The notes under the pieces are model-generated. The model was not told the DNA's origin. It did not search any database and worked only from the letters and a program-made list of their open reading frames with translations. A DNA stretch of 64,000 nt. Source: Prochlorococcus sp. MIT 1223. Its GTDB lineage: Bacteria; Cyanobacteriota; Cyanobacteriia; PCC-6307; Cyanobiaceae. Positions 33,277-42,860 of this stretch are shown here, piece by piece. The position numbers and the translations under genes are program-made. The stretch covers positions 1,516,865 through 1,580,864 of the forward strand of contig NZ_CP139303.1 of NCBI RefSeq assembly GCF_034092465.1, written 5' to 3'. The stretch's first letter is position 1; every line of letters starts with the position of its first letter.

Positions 33277-33434
33277 TGTTATCACTACTTTTGGATTAGT
33301 ATTGTCTAACTAATACTTATTTTGCTACTTATATAAAATAAAAAGATAATTTAAATATATTTATTAATAGTTCTGATTAATTATTCTTGGTAAATTTGAT
33401 ATAAAATATATTTAAATCTTTTTATTCATTGATT

Positions 33435-33644
33435 ATGGGAGAAGCCAAAAGAAGAAAAGACTTAGGATTGCCACCTAGAGGAAATCAAAGAGAATTGCCT
33501 TCGCTTGATAAAGAATCTATACAAAAGAAGGTTAGATCTACGTTATATAAATATCCAATTATTCCATTTCTTTTTTATGGTGCTGCAATATTGAGTCTTG
33601 TTGGAGGGGCGTTTTATGCGATTAAACTCTATAAATTGATCTAA
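33435..33644 (+). CDS. DUF2839-like small membrane protein
   Basis: 69 residues from the second ATG. MGEAKRRKDLGLPPR is the cyanobacterial DUF2839 signature, and a single membrane helix (IPFLFYGAAILSLVGGAFYAI) ends the protein. The function is unknown. Confidence 0.75.
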   Translation: MGEAKRRKDLGLPPRGNQRELPSLDKESIQKKVRSTLYKYPIIPFLFYGAAILSLVGGAFYAIKLYKLI

Positions 33645-34040
33645 TAAATAAAACAAGACTTTTTAATTTTTTTTGATGGGTTGTTTAAGGGTTTTTAACT
33701 ATAATTTTTTTGATAATTCTCAAAAGGTCCTTTTATCTGAATAAAACTTTATGTCATCAAGCATTCACAAGATAAATGCGTTGCTCATTAAATTATCTAA
33801 GCCAAAAGGGAAGAGAACTTTTCTTTTTCTTTGAAAAAAAGCAAAATTTAGATTTTTAAATCTATTGGTATCTTTTGATTGGCTACGATCGCTAGACAGA
33901 ATGTTGCAACCTGAGCTCATCTCCGCCTCAGGCGATAGGAATATGGGGCTAAATATTACAAAAGCAGCTGATAATGTTTACATACAGCTAGAGCAATAGT
34001 TACAGGGGCTATTAGTTTGTTGTTGCCTTGGAGAAACTCA

Positions 34041-34223
34041 ATGCTTATTTCCTTATTTGCTCTAGCTCATTCTGAATTTGGTATAGGCCATTTCACTACT
34101 GACTTAATACTTGTGATCTCATTTGCGGTTGTGACTGCACTACCTATGTCATTTCTAAGGCCCCGCATCAAAAAATGGGAACAAGCCGGAGTCAAGAGCT
34201 CTATTTTTACAAGAAACTCTTAA
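34041..34223 (+). CDS. small membrane protein, SELGI family (member 2)
   Basis: 60 residues from MLISLFALAHSEFGIGHFTTD, chosen to match the starts of the relatives at 7470 and 57435. The helix LILVISFAVVTALPMS and the tail VKSSIF are nearly identical to the 57435 member. I see no gene in 33645-34040. Confidence 0.6.
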   Translation: MLISLFALAHSEFGIGHFTTDLILVISFAVVTALPMSFLRPRIKKWEQAGVKSSIFTRNS

Positions 34224-34476
34224 TAAGACATTGCTAAAAACTAAATATTAAACTTTTACAAATAATAGAAATTTACTTGCAAGCTACTGAGTCATGGTGC
34301 TTATGAATTCCTAGTTCAAAGCTTTGGTCCAGGCCTATTTCTCTGATTAGTATCTTTAGTATTTTGAATAGTTTTGGCTCAAAGAAGCTGGCATATTCAT
34401 AATTTGCGTAAACAATCAAAATAGACACCCTGACTCCTTCATATATGACATCCTTTAATTAAACGCTCTCACAACA

Positions 34477-34866
34477 TTGACTTCTGATTCACAGCAGATA
34501 GAGGCTCTTATTAAAGGTTTTGCAAATAGAGCTGAAAACAAGTCTTTTTTGATCTCTAATGTTACAGAGGATTTTTTAGCTGTTAGACCAAGTGGTAACC
34601 CTATTACTGCAGAAGCTCTTGTAGGAATGTATAGCAATGCGGATTTGATTGTTGAGCTTTCTGAATTGGTAAAGATTCATCGACTAGAAGAGTATTCAGA
34701 TTGGGGGTTTGCGGCTTTCACCTTGAAAGAAGCATTTAGTTATAAAGGAGAGCAAAACAATGATTTATCAAGTTATTCAATGATCTTTAAGAAAATAGAT
34801 GGGAGTTGGAAGATTTCCTGGATGCAACGATCATCTGGTACGACAGATCTTTCTACTTGGCACTGA
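34477..34866 (+). CDS. SnoaL/NTF2-like protein
   Basis: 129 residues from TTG. An N-terminal helix pair leads into a curved-sheet pattern (DFLAVRPSGNPITAEALVGMY, ending FKKIDGSWKISWMQRS) typical of NTF2-like folds. It could be a small-molecule isomerase or a binding protein. No catalytic residues stand out. Confidence 0.6.
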   Translation: MTSDSQQIEALIKGFANRAENKSFLISNVTEDFLAVRPSGNPITAEALVGMYSNADLIVELSELVKIHRLEEYSDWGFAAFTLKEAFSYKGEQNNDLSSYSMIFKKIDGSWKISWMQRSSGTTDLSTWH

Positions 34867-34883
34867 TAAGTAAAAGATAAGGA

Positions 34884-34907
34884 GTCTGAAAAATTAGTTT
34901 TTCAGAC
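34884..34907. terminator. Rho-independent terminator
   Basis: GTCTGAAAAA and TTTTTCAGAC around TTAG. It is usable from either side. Confidence 0.7.
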
Positions 34908-34968
34908 GAAAAGAAAGATTCTCATTAAAAATATCTAATAGATTTACTGGATAAAGAATTGAGCTGGA

Positions 34969-35127
34969 TCAGTGATAAATGCGATTACTTATATTACAGA
35001 TACCAAATTGCAAGCACTCCATTACCTCATCATTTCTTACTTGCTCTTTGGAAAAATGTAATCTTTCAGCAAGCTGTTTGAGAACACTTCGAGCAGCTAT
35101 TTCAACTGCCTCGGAAGATAAAGACAT
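34969..35127 (-). CDS. small hypothetical protein
   Basis: 52 residues, MSLSSEAVEIAARSVLKQL..., helical, with a cysteine pair in ECLQFGIC. The composition is protein-like. The family is unknown. Confidence 0.5.
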   Translation of the reverse strand: MSLSSEAVEIAARSVLKQLAERLHFSKEQVRNDEVMECLQFGICNISNRIYH

Positions 35128-35267
35128 AATTAATCTCATAAACACCTTCTACTAGATCTACTCCTTTAGATGACAAAATAGCTAGAGAGTATTAATACTG
35201 GTTTAACTTACAAGTTCAACGCGTAAGAATTTGGCCAGTTAATATTTAAATTCCTCGCGAGAAAGTT

Positions 35268-35456
35268 TTGTACGATCCTTCTATTGGACAAGAATCCCTT
35301 ACTAAGATTGATGCTATAGGGGTTTTAGTAGGACATTTTGTTTTTGCTATAGCAATGACATTATTTCTTGATTGGAGCTGGATACCTTTAACAGCATCAG
35401 AAAAAGAAAGTGGAAGATCTTTGGTCGATATCAAAAAAGGATGGGGTTGGGATTAG
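35268..35456 (+). CDS. possible small membrane protein
   Basis: 62 residues from TTG, with one hydrophobic segment (GVLVGHFVFAIAMTLFLDW). There is no good ATG. It is kept because the tail looks like protein sequence. Confidence 0.35.
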   Translation: MYDPSIGQESLTKIDAIGVLVGHFVFAIAMTLFLDWSWIPLTASEKESGRSLVDIKKGWGWD

Positions 35457-35548
35457 AAATTGTTCCTCATTATTTCCCCTTGCTTTCCTCCTTTCACTAG
35501 ACTTATCATTTGGAGCTTTTATGTTCATGAGAAAGAGAACACTAAATC

Positions 35549-36028
35549 ATGACTGATAAACAAGAAGTACATTCGAACAATCAATGGGAGCAAATAGAGG
35601 TGCTTGGTTTGCTTGATGTAAGAAAAATAGCTCCTGAGAGGTTGTCCAATGGCCATACTAGGCCTAATAGATTTATAAAGGATTTAGATAACCCACCTAT
35701 TAAGCACTATATAAATAGGAAGGAATCTCCTGTGAGAAATATTTGCGAAGACTTCACTACTAGAGAAGAGGCAATTAAGATGTTTGATAAGTTACTTTGG
35801 GATTCTTGGAATGCGTGCGATGCGATGGAAGAGTCAGCGCGAGAATGGTTTGCTGAGAGAGTAAAGGAGTACCAAAAGGGATGTCTAATTGACCTTATTT
35901 GTGATTGTCGAAGATTTAGAGGCAATGATGCTCAAGTTGGCCTAGGAAGTTCAGCGCATCCTTCTGATTGTCATGGCTATACATTGAAGAAATATATTGA
36001 ATTCTTAGCACAGAAATCTAATAAGTAG
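35549..36028 (+). CDS. hypothetical protein with a DUF4326-like end
   Basis: A 159-residue protein. The C-terminal third GCLIDLICDCRRFRG...DCHGYTLKKYIE resembles the L-x-C-x-C...CHG pattern of DUF4326, where cysteines and histidine probably bind metal. The N-terminal part is unassigned. It is convergent with SelO, 22 bases away. Confidence 0.6.
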   Translation: MTDKQEVHSNNQWEQIEVLGLLDVRKIAPERLSNGHTRPNRFIKDLDNPPIKHYINRKESPVRNICEDFTTREEAIKMFDKLLWDSWNACDAMEESAREWFAERVKEYQKGCLIDLICDCRRFRGNDAQVGLGSSAHPSDCHGYTLKKYIEFLAQKSNK

Positions 36029-36050
36029 AAGACGGAATACTGATCTTCTG

Positions 36051-37766
36051 TCAAGATGAACAACTATAATGTGATATACCTCCCGCGTTGAAGAACTCCT
36101 TAGGTTTTCGACGGTTGTACTTTGCCTCTATCTCCTCTGACTGCTGCTCGTAAGGATTGCTGAAAACATTCTGGAGCTCATTAATGAGGCTGTAATCACC
36201 TTGTTCAGCCTTTTCATACGCGGGAGCGATTAGCCACTCACGCCAGGTGTACTTGGGATTGATGCTTTTCATCGCTGTGGAGGCCACTCTGAGATTACTT
36301 GATTCATTAATTTGATTTCGCCATCGTTGAAGCCAGTTGGCCCACTGAGCATCAACTTGCTCTGAGCTTGGTAGGTAAAAGCTTTCTTTCAAGTCTGTGA
36401 CTTGCTCTGGAATATTGGACAGCTTTCTGAAAAATATTGTGTAGTCTACCTTTGAGACAACTATGAGTTCTAGGAGTTCGTTCACGAGTATTTCGTTATA
36501 ACGTGTTAACCCGAGTTTCGTTGCCCACATCATCTCGAGTTCTTGCCTCATGACTTCGGAGAAGCCATCTCGGATCTCATCAAGTCTTGTTAAAGCTTCT
36601 TTGTTACCGATGAGCAGAGGTCGAATAGCAGCACAGAACATCTGAAAATTGGCTTCGGCCGCAATTGGTTGATTAAAGAATGAGAAATGGCCTCCTCCTC
36701 CTGTCCAGGGTTGAAATCTGGGATCGAACAGTTCGCAGAATCCGAAGGGACCGTAGTCTAAAGTAAAACCACCAGCAGAACAGTTGTCACTGTTGAAATT
36801 GCCCTGGCAGTAGCCAACTCGTATCCAATTGGCTATTAGTGAAGTCAGTCGCCCACGAAATAAAGAGGCTAGTTCGACCACTTGATAGATAAAGCTAAGA
36901 TTAGGATCAATGAATTCTTGGTAATTTCGCTTGATGAGATGCTTCACGAGCATCTGCAGTTCGTCGAGAGCCTCCAGATGCTCGTTGCTGTTTGCACGAC
37001 GGGCAAACAGCTCAATCTGACCGACGCGCAAAAAGGATGGTGCAACACGTGTAGTAATTGCTGTTCGACTGTTTATCACAGTATCAGGATCGATAGAGAT
37101 GGAATCCTTGGTATACCAGGGTCTTCGTACGGTTTCCGAACGAGAAGCATATAGTGTCAGAGAGCGTGAGGTAGGAACTCCTAGAGCATGCATATACTCC
37201 TGTGCTAGAAATTCACGCGCGCTTGAACGGAGTACAGCGCGACCATCGGCACCACGGCAGTATGGCGTCGGTCCTCCTCCTTTTAGTTGTAGCTCCCATC
37301 GCTTACCGTTGAAGAGACCTTCGAATATTGAAATTGCTCGTCCGTCACCGTACCCGTTACCTGTTCCAAATGGACACTGTTGTATATATTCAGTCCCATA
37401 TATGGATAAGGCATAACCTGTTGCCCAACCAATCGAACGCATTGGCTCTTTTGCTACGGTAATGTCTCCTGAAAATAGACGAGAAAATTGGTCGTCGAGA
37501 GTAAGATCATGACTTAATCCCAGTTCATTAAATAAGGCTTTGCTGTGCGAGATGTATTCCGGCGATGGAATAGCAGTGGGGGTCACTGGTACATAATGAC
37601 CGGAGAAGACTTGTCGAGGGTAGTGGTCGCGACCATCCCTCGTTGCATTTGGATCCACTTTTAAGGAATCCATATATGAATAATCGACCCGTTGTAAGAA
37701 CTCAGCGAAACTCCTTGTTGTTGAAGGTTCGAACGTGGGTGATGTGGATGAGGTAGGACTGGTCAT
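36051..37766 (-). CDS. selO: SelO/YdiU family protein adenylyltransferase
   Basis: A 571-residue pseudokinase-fold enzyme. [31 protein letters not shown] is the family signature with the phosphate-binding Lys and Arg. [13 protein letters not shown] holds the N-x-D metal site, and the protein ends SCSS, near the conserved redox cysteine. SelO transfers AMP to protein hydroxyls and is linked to redox stress. The gene seems richer in G+C than its neighbours, which may point to a different history. Confidence 0.9.
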   Translation of the reverse strand: MTSPTSSTSPTFEPSTTRSFAEFLQRVDYSYMDSLKVDPNATRDGRDHYPRQVFSGHYVPVTPTAIPSPEYISHSKALFNELGLSHDLTLDDQFSRLFSGDITVAKEPMRSIGWATGYALSIYGTEYIQQCPFGTGNGYGDGRAISIFEGLFNGKRWELQLKGGGPTPYCRGADGRAVLRSSAREFLAQEYMHALGVPTSRSLTLYASRSETVRRPWYTKDSISIDPDTVINSRTAITTRVAPSFLRVGQIELFARRANSNEHLEALDELQMLVKHLIKRNYQEFIDPNLSFIYQVVELASLFRGRLTSLIANWIRVGYCQGNFNSDNCSAGGFTLDYGPFGFCELFDPRFQPWTGGGGHFSFFNQPIAAEANFQMFCAAIRPLLIGNKEALTRLDEIRDGFSEVMRQELEMMWATKLGLTRYNEILVNELLELIVVSKVDYTIFFRKLSNIPEQVTDLKESFYLPSSEQVDAQWANWLQRWRNQINESSNLRVASTAMKSINPKYTWREWLIAPAYEKAEQGDYSLINELQNVFSNPYEQQSEEIEAKYNRRKPKEFFNAGGISHYSCSS

Positions 37767-38069
37767 TAATTGTCGCTAAGGTTGTGGACTTTCTGGTTAT
37801 TTGAAAAATAAAAACTGAATTAGAATTTTGGACGTGCTTGCTCTAAAATTATCAAATTAATGTATTACACCTATCTTTGTATTCATTTTAAGGACTTCAA
37901 TATCTTGTGGATGGTTTCTGTCATATCAAGTGATTTGGATTAATTCCTAAGAGTTAATAAACTCTGAAGATAAGACATGCGAGAGATTTCCAGTTGGCTT
38001 ATATTTCTTTAGTGTATTCTAAAATTACGAGTAGGGCTACTAAGGGTATTCATCCTTAATAACAACCTT

Positions 38070-38399
38070 TTAGCAATTATCTCTTAACTCCCTCCATTTA
38101 TTTAGACCAGCTTTAATATCATCTGTTTGATATGCATTCCCACTAACTTTAAAAGCTTTTATCAGTGATTCTGTGGCTTCGACCCCGTAATTAGCAGCTT
38201 TTCTTTGTCTAGCACAAACCCTTTCACTGGCCCCTTTCTTGAGGTCTGTTTCTACTTCTTTTAATAATTTGCTTGCCATTTCTTGTTTTTTATAAAAGTC
38301 ATGCATGTATAGTTCAAATTCAGTATTAGCATGCACTGGCAATAATGAAATAAAGCCAGCCAGAGCAAGAAGCAGTGGTAGTAGTAATAATCGTTTCAT
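38070..38399 (-). CDS. small secreted protein
   Basis: 109 residues from MKRLLLLPLLLALAG, a clear signal peptide ending VHA. The mature part is helical and charged with cysteines at RVCARQ and the last residue. The upstream extension of the frame would hide the signal. I see no gene in 37767-38069. Confidence 0.6.
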   Translation of the reverse strand: MKRLLLLPLLLALAGFISLLPVHANTEFELYMHDFYKKQEMASKLLKEVETDLKKGASERVCARQRKAANYGVEATESLIKAFKVSGNAYQTDDIKAGLNKWRELRDNC

Positions 38400-38448
38400 G
38401 CTTGAATTATGCCGCTTTAGATATCTTGTTGCTTTATTAATAAGACTT

Positions 38449-39054
38449 TCAGTTGGAAAATTTTTCCATCTGAGCAGATTGGGAACTTGTTTGAACCACC
38501 TGGGCAAATTGTTCTTTTTCCTTTAATTTAATTTCACATTGAAGTACTGCTAACGCCTCATTAGGCAGACCAAGGAAGATGTCTAGCACCTTATTGCCAG
38601 TGGGAGGGATCATCGCAATACCTACGAGTGTTGCTTTCCCATCGTTTTGAAGAATTAGACCTTCTTCTTCATGAAGCTTACCTTTTACTTTCCCTGTCAC
38701 GAGAGTTGTTTTGACATATAAATGAGGGAAGCGAAATATAGAGCTAATACTAAAAATAAATCTTGATTCAAATCTCAATAAAATCTCTCCAGTGATTAGA
38801 TCTATATTTCCTTCAAGTTTATCCATAGCCATTTCTATCCTTAGTCCAGGAACTAATGGAAGATATAAAAATTTTGTTGTTCGCCAAGTAAGTGGAGGAA
38901 TGGAAAATGTTTCAGATGAAAAAACTACTTTCTGAATATTATTTCTCTCCGTTGGCAATAAAGTTGCTACCCCTCCTCCTCCTCGGGCATCATAGTCAAA
39001 TGGTGGATATGAGCCAATGACTAATCGAGATCCTTTTAGACTTTTAAGATACAT
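38449..39054 (-). CDS. conserved cyanobacterial-type hypothetical protein
   Basis: A 201-residue soluble protein with a beta-strand-rich core (GNIDLITGEILLRFESRFIFSI, LYVKTTLVTGKVKGKLHEEEG) reminiscent of a lipid- or ligand-binding barrel. No family name can be given with confidence. Confidence 0.6.
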   Translation of the reverse strand: MYLKSLKGSRLVIGSYPPFDYDARGGGGVATLLPTERNNIQKVVFSSETFSIPPLTWRTTKFLYLPLVPGLRIEMAMDKLEGNIDLITGEILLRFESRFIFSISSIFRFPHLYVKTTLVTGKVKGKLHEEEGLILQNDGKATLVGIAMIPPTGNKVLDIFLGLPNEALAVLQCEIKLKEKEQFAQVVQTSSQSAQMEKFSN

Positions 39055-39128
39055 AGGATTTAAGTTGAATGCTTAATTAGATAAAGCTTTAATGGAAATC
39101 TCTAGGTTCTTGATTTATATGTAAAGGC

Positions 39129-39308
39129 CTATTTCTTTAAGAGTTTGTCTAGTCTTTGCTTTTGATATGTTAGTTGATTTTTTCGAGTATGGGTTGTGTT
39201 TTTTGCCACTCTTCCATTTTGCAGCATATTTGCGATCCACCACACTTGTAGCCCCGCAAAAACAATACTCAAAGTAGCCAAAGGAATTGTGCCTGGTCTT
39301 ATCTCCAT
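39129..39308 (-). CDS. small membrane protein of an overlapping trio
   Basis: 59 residues with one membrane helix (residues 9-29) and a basic, glutamine-rich tail. Its start overlaps the end of the gene at 39299 by 10 bases. Confidence 0.5.
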   Translation of the reverse strand: MEIRPGTIPLATLSIVFAGLQVWWIANMLQNGRVAKNTTHTRKNQLTYQKQRLDKLLKK

Positions 39309-39445
39309 CGAGTTGTCTTGGGTTCGTTCTTTCCCATTTTCTTTAATAGGATAATTACACTTGTAATAGCCAGAGGAGTAACGATTGATTCATTGAAAAG
39401 TAAATTCTTAATATCAGGATCTAATTCTCTCTGATATTCGATCAT
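39299..39445 (-). CDS. small membrane protein of an overlapping trio
   Basis: 48 residues (MIEYQRELDPDIKNLLF...) with one hydrophobic segment and a basic tail. Its ATG overlaps the upstream stop (ATGA), suggesting coupled translation. Confidence 0.5.
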   Translation of the reverse strand: MIEYQRELDPDIKNLLFNESIVTPLAITSVIILLKKMGKNEPKTTRWR

Positions 39446-39546
39446 TCTTTTTGTTTTTTAAGGCTAATTCTTTTAATCATGTTGCTAGTACAGACAAAAT
39501 AGTCAATTACCCCAATAAACAGTCCAAATGCAATCAGGTTTGGCAC
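39442..39546 (-). CDS. small membrane protein of an overlapping trio
   Basis: 34 residues from GTG: one helix (IAFGLFIGVIDYFV) and a basic tail. It is first of three overlapping (-) frames. The gap 39055-39770 holds only this trio. Confidence 0.4.
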   Translation of the reverse strand: MPNLIAFGLFIGVIDYFVCTSNMIKRISLKKQKE

Positions 39547-39769
39547 TATCCCTCAAATAATTTGCGCCTCACCACAAACAAGAATAATGACTATCACAAA
39601 TACTCTGCTCAAATTATCCGCAAAATACATTTATTTAAATATAGTTTATGCCATTAATAATATAAATTTAATTAGATGAATTTTAGAATTATAGGAATTA
39701 TTACGTTTCTACAAATTTTCCTCTAGATTCAAGTTTAAATAAAGTATTGATTTGTAATCCAAAGAATGT

Positions 39770-40015
39770 TCATGCTGCTTCGCTAAATTGCTGCCTCAGT
39801 TCTTCCCAGCCATTGAGTACTAGCTCATTCCAAGTCTCAAGCGCTGGGTCGAAATGAACTTTTCTTCGATTAATAAGGCTGCAAGGAGTACCACTGGTAG
39901 TAACACTCCATTTATCCATATAGATTTGAGGAAGTCTTTGCAGAGATGTTGGATCTTTGTGAAAACGCAAGAGTAATGTTTTGCTTGGATCAATTAACCA
40001 GCCTTCGAGAATCAT
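39770..40015 (-). CDS. small hypothetical protein (paralogue of 59621-59887)
   Basis: An 81-residue protein with the pattern GWL-(I/V)-x-P...LxF-KDP...Y-x-DKWS...W-(N/H)-EL-x-x-x-GW, shared with the gene at 59621. It is soluble. It is a picocyanobacterial family of unknown function. Confidence 0.55.
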   Translation of the reverse strand: MILEGWLIDPSKTLLLRFHKDPTSLQRLPQIYMDKWSVTTSGTPCSLINRRKVHFDPALETWNELVLNGWEELRQQFSEAA

Positions 40016-40050
40016 AATTAAGTAGCTCAGGTAGGGGATTCAATTTGTTT

Positions 40051-40341
40051 CTATAATCTTGCAAGCCACATTGAACACTTACTATTTAAATGTTTCCCAT
40101 CAGGTATTAAACAATGTTTTGTTAGACATGTCAGAAGTGTTCGTGAGTGTCTGTCGCATATATGGCTGAAGTGGTAACAGGTCATGCAAACGCAAGCTGA
40201 ACGTGAGTGATTGAGGACTTCTTCTTCGATATATTCCCACTCTTCGGCGTCTTTCGAATATTCCTCTTTTGAGAATACTTTTTTGGTGAGATGCGGAGAC
40301 ATTGGCCAATTCCTATGGGCGAATAAGTAGGTGAAATCCAT
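40051..40341 (-). CDS. cysteine-rich hypothetical protein
   Basis: A 96-residue protein. CVCMTCYHFSHICDRH, then C-L-T-K-H-C and K-C give at least seven Cys plus several His, a zinc-ribbon-like arrangement. I preferred this frame over the two overlapping (-) frames because the Cys/His spacing is ordered. Confidence 0.5.
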   Translation of the reverse strand: MDFTYLFAHRNWPMSPHLTKKVFSKEEYSKDAEEWEYIEEEVLNHSRSACVCMTCYHFSHICDRHSRTLLTCLTKHCLIPDGKHLNSKCSMWLARL

Positions 40342-40571
40342 TCCTCAGCTTTAAAAACAGCATACGGGGAGGCTGAAACAGTCATCTGCTTGTTAGTAGT
40401 ACAAATATACTAGCAACGTATTTAGTTGGGTGTCAACACTTTTAAGTTGCTCATTAAGTAGCCTGATTGCGACTAGTCGAAATACTCCATGAATTATTTT
40501 TAGGATTGTTTGCTAACTAGATATGCCGATTACAACGATTAAATAATCCTGCTATGAAAATATGTGTGAGA

Positions 40572-40997
40572 TTAAATGTCTTCTACTCTTGATTGCCTTT
40601 TCTTTTTGACTTCCCCGCGTTTCTTTTTTGAATCAAGTCTTCTTCTTTGAGATGCTTTAGTTGGTTTTGTTTCTTTCCTTTTTTTTTCAGGTGGTTTTAG
40701 TCCATATCTAATAGCCGAGACTAGCCTTGCTAAAGCTAATTCTCGGTTTTGATATTGAGTCCTTTTGTCCTGAACTGCGATGCAGATATATCCATTAATG
40801 ACTTTATTTTTTAGTCGATTATTAATACAATTTTTTTGAAACGGAGTAAAAACCTTTGAGTTCTTAAGATTAAAAATTATCTCTACTCTGCTAGAAACTT
40901 TATTTACGTTTTGACCACCCGCGCCAGAGGAGCGAGAGAAGCGCCATTGAATTTCATTTTGCGGGATGACTAATTTTGAATTAACTGTTAAATCCAT
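40572..40997 (-). CDS. arfB: peptidyl-tRNA hydrolase ArfB (ribosome rescue)
   Basis: A 141-residue protein. SSGAGGQNVNKVSSRVEI holds the GGQ catalytic loop of class I release factors without a stop-codon-recognition domain. A long lysine/arginine tail (residues 108-138) would enter the empty mRNA channel. It releases nascent peptides from stalled ribosomes. Confidence 0.9.
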   Translation of the reverse strand: MDLTVNSKLVIPQNEIQWRFSRSSGAGGQNVNKVSSRVEIIFNLKNSKVFTPFQKNCINNRLKNKVINGYICIAVQDKRTQYQNRELALARLVSAIRYGLKPPEKKRKETKPTKASQRRRLDSKKKRGEVKKKRQSRVEDI

Positions 40998-41004
40998 TTT
41001 TCGT

Positions 41005-41109
41005 TTATTTCTTTTTCTCTTTCCCTGCCAAGGGCCCAGTAAATAGCAAAACTAACGTTAAGCTCACTAATCCTAAAAATAAAATCCCATTTAATAATTG
41101 ATAGTTCAT
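41005..41109 (-). CDS. small membrane protein
   Basis: 34 residues: a single helix (LLNGILFLGLVSLTLVLLF) and the tail GKEKKK. It lies 7 bases upstream of arfB on the same strand. Confidence 0.5.
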   Translation of the reverse strand: MNYQLLNGILFLGLVSLTLVLLFTGPLAGKEKKK

Positions 41110-41147
41110 TTAATTGAACAAAATTAGACTCCCTGTACACCTAAGAC

Positions 41148-41489
41148 TTATTTACCCATTGCTTTTCTTAGTTTTTCTGCTTCACCCATACCTTCCATAA
41201 TTGTGAAGGTTGCGTTTTGAGTCGCTGCATTTCGTATTATTGATAACTCTTGATACTCAGTAGACTCGTAAGCTTCAACTGCTTTACTCATTGATGGAAA
41301 TTCGCAAATAACAGCCATATTGGCACCTACTGTCTGCTCTTTCCCAACTGGCTCAGTATCTTTTGCGAAGATTTCTCCGCCAACCTCTTTTAACCAAGGT
41401 CTTACTTTCTTGACATATTCAGAAAAAAGTTTTTGATCAACAACTTTTGAAGTTGAGATCCAATAACCTTTTGCACCTTTTTTATCCAT
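41148..41489 (-). CDS. DUF1330 protein
   Basis: A 113-residue dimeric-barrel-type protein. KGYWISTSKVVD, YVKKVRPWLKEVGGEIFAKD and VICEFPSMSKAVEAYES-x-EY follow the DUF1330 pattern. Its biochemical role is not established. Confidence 0.8.
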   Translation of the reverse strand: MDKKGAKGYWISTSKVVDQKLFSEYVKKVRPWLKEVGGEIFAKDTEPVGKEQTVGANMAVICEFPSMSKAVEAYESTEYQELSIIRNAATQNATFTIMEGMGEAEKLRKAMGK

Positions 41490-41641
41490 AAATCAAATAA
41501 AGAACTGGGATCGTTTTCTTCTTAGACATTACCAAAACCATTTATTTTATCCACTAGAAGCAATGTCAGTTAGGAAGTAATGCGGATGGAATATCTATTC
41601 CTAATGGCTATATTGCTGATAGAAATGGTAGGAACTTTCTT

Positions 41642-41800
41642 ATGGTTACAATCGACTCTCAATTCAGTAATTCTAAGAGAATTGACCCTATAGATGATTA
41701 TCTCGAATGCATCACTTATTGTTCAGTTGAGAACTTTGCTGACGGAAACGACTGCCAAACAATTTGTATGGAAAGACATCTTCAGGGTAATTACTTTTAA
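41642..41800 (+). CDS. small cysteine-containing protein
   Basis: 52 residues from ATG 41642. The frame is open back to 41556 without an ATG. It contains ECITYC and DCQTICMERHL, a pattern I associate with small picocyanobacterial proteins of unknown role. Confidence 0.5.
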   Translation: MVTIDSQFSNSKRIDPIDDYLECITYCSVENFADGNDCQTICMERHLQGNYF

Positions 41801-41953
41801 TCTATAAATCGTTCAAACTATTAGTTCTTAATGATTGCAAGCTCAATATTTTCTACCATCGTCTGACGAAAAACAGTCTTTTTTGTTATTTGAAATTAGA
41901 TTTAATTATAAACTTAGTGCTTAATAAAGGTCTTTTGTGAGAAGCACTGTCTC

Positions 41954-42223
41954 TTACTCATTCCAGACTGTCTGCTCGAAACTGGCCAAGTCAACATCAT
42001 GAGTAGCTATCCAGTCTCCATTCGCTTCTAGAAACTTTTCAATGGCGCCAGGAGGGTGCTGGTGAATGACAATAACTTTCTTCGCATCTTGCTTACTAAC
42101 TCCTCTATACAAAGGCTTTATTTCGTATTCATCATGCCTTTTCTTGGCTTCATTGCTATCAAAGATTGAAGACCATTGGCCAAATGTCCCATTGATTTTG
42201 AAAATAAAGACTGTTGTTTCCAT
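41954..42223 (-). CDS. DUF3764-like protein
   Basis: An 89-residue protein, METTVFIFKINGTFGQW..., with the ferredoxin-like strand order and KKVIVIHQHPPGAIEKFLEANGDWI. It is convergent with none of its neighbours and probably co-oriented with 42306. The function is unknown. Confidence 0.6.
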   Translation of the reverse strand: METTVFIFKINGTFGQWSSIFDSNEAKKRHDEYEIKPLYRGVSKQDAKKVIVIHQHPPGAIEKFLEANGDWIATHDVDLASFEQTVWNE

Positions 42224-42305
42224 GAATACGTATGAGGTTGATTTTTACTAAAGCATTCTCTTTAAAGAATTGCTTTGGTGAGGACTAGGACGCAGTCCTT
42301 TGGCT

Positions 42306-42614
42306 TTACTCGGAGGCGTAAATTTTCTTTGCGGCTGTAACAAACTCTTTATCGGAGAAAACGGCCTCCACCTCACACATGCACCCAAATCCTTTGATCC
42401 AAGGAGCAGCATGTTCCCACACTTTACTTATGTCAGTTGCTTCAGCTACGAAAGAACCGGTTCCGTTTAGAGGATTAGTTACACGCCATAGCACTCTGAA
42501 ACCTTCCGTTTCGTCAGCCGGTGCACCAGCTTCTAGATACTCCAGAAACTTTTGACCACCTGCGAAAGATGATTCCTGCGTTGGAAATGCCCAGTCAAGC
42601 TTGAAGAGAGCCAC
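42306..42614 (-). CDS. DUF3303-like protein
   Basis: A 102-residue protein of dimeric-barrel type. FRVLWRVTNPLNGTGSFVAEATDISKVWEHAAPW matches the DUF3303 style. The role is unknown. Confidence 0.6.
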   Translation of the reverse strand: MALFKLDWAFPTQESSFAGGQKFLEYLEAGAPADETEGFRVLWRVTNPLNGTGSFVAEATDISKVWEHAAPWIKGFGCMCEVEAVFSDKEFVTAAKKIYASE

Positions 42615-42860
42615 TTCTATTAAAAAAATATATAGAATATATAACTCATGTTTGATGAATTTGATGTGTGCTTCAATGCTTCTTCAGGTAATCAGAACTT
42701 CAAAAACGAAAACCTATCTTTGTAGAACTAGAGTTTGAATGTCCCACCGGTTGATGTCAGACTCTCAAAAGCCAGGTAACTGAAAGATTGTAATTTTTAT
42801 TTTGCTCGTTACATGCCCCCTATGATTCTGTGAGTTTTCAATGAGTTCTTTTATTTAAAG

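Noticed and set aside
33059-33313. (+) frame of 84 residues
   Set aside because: The opposite-strand frame has far better amino-acid composition.
37099-37416. (+) frame within selO
   Set aside because: It is a shadow of the SelO coding strand.
39451-39657. (+) frame of 68 residues
   Set aside because: It is poor in protein-like features and overlaps the (-) small-ORF trio.
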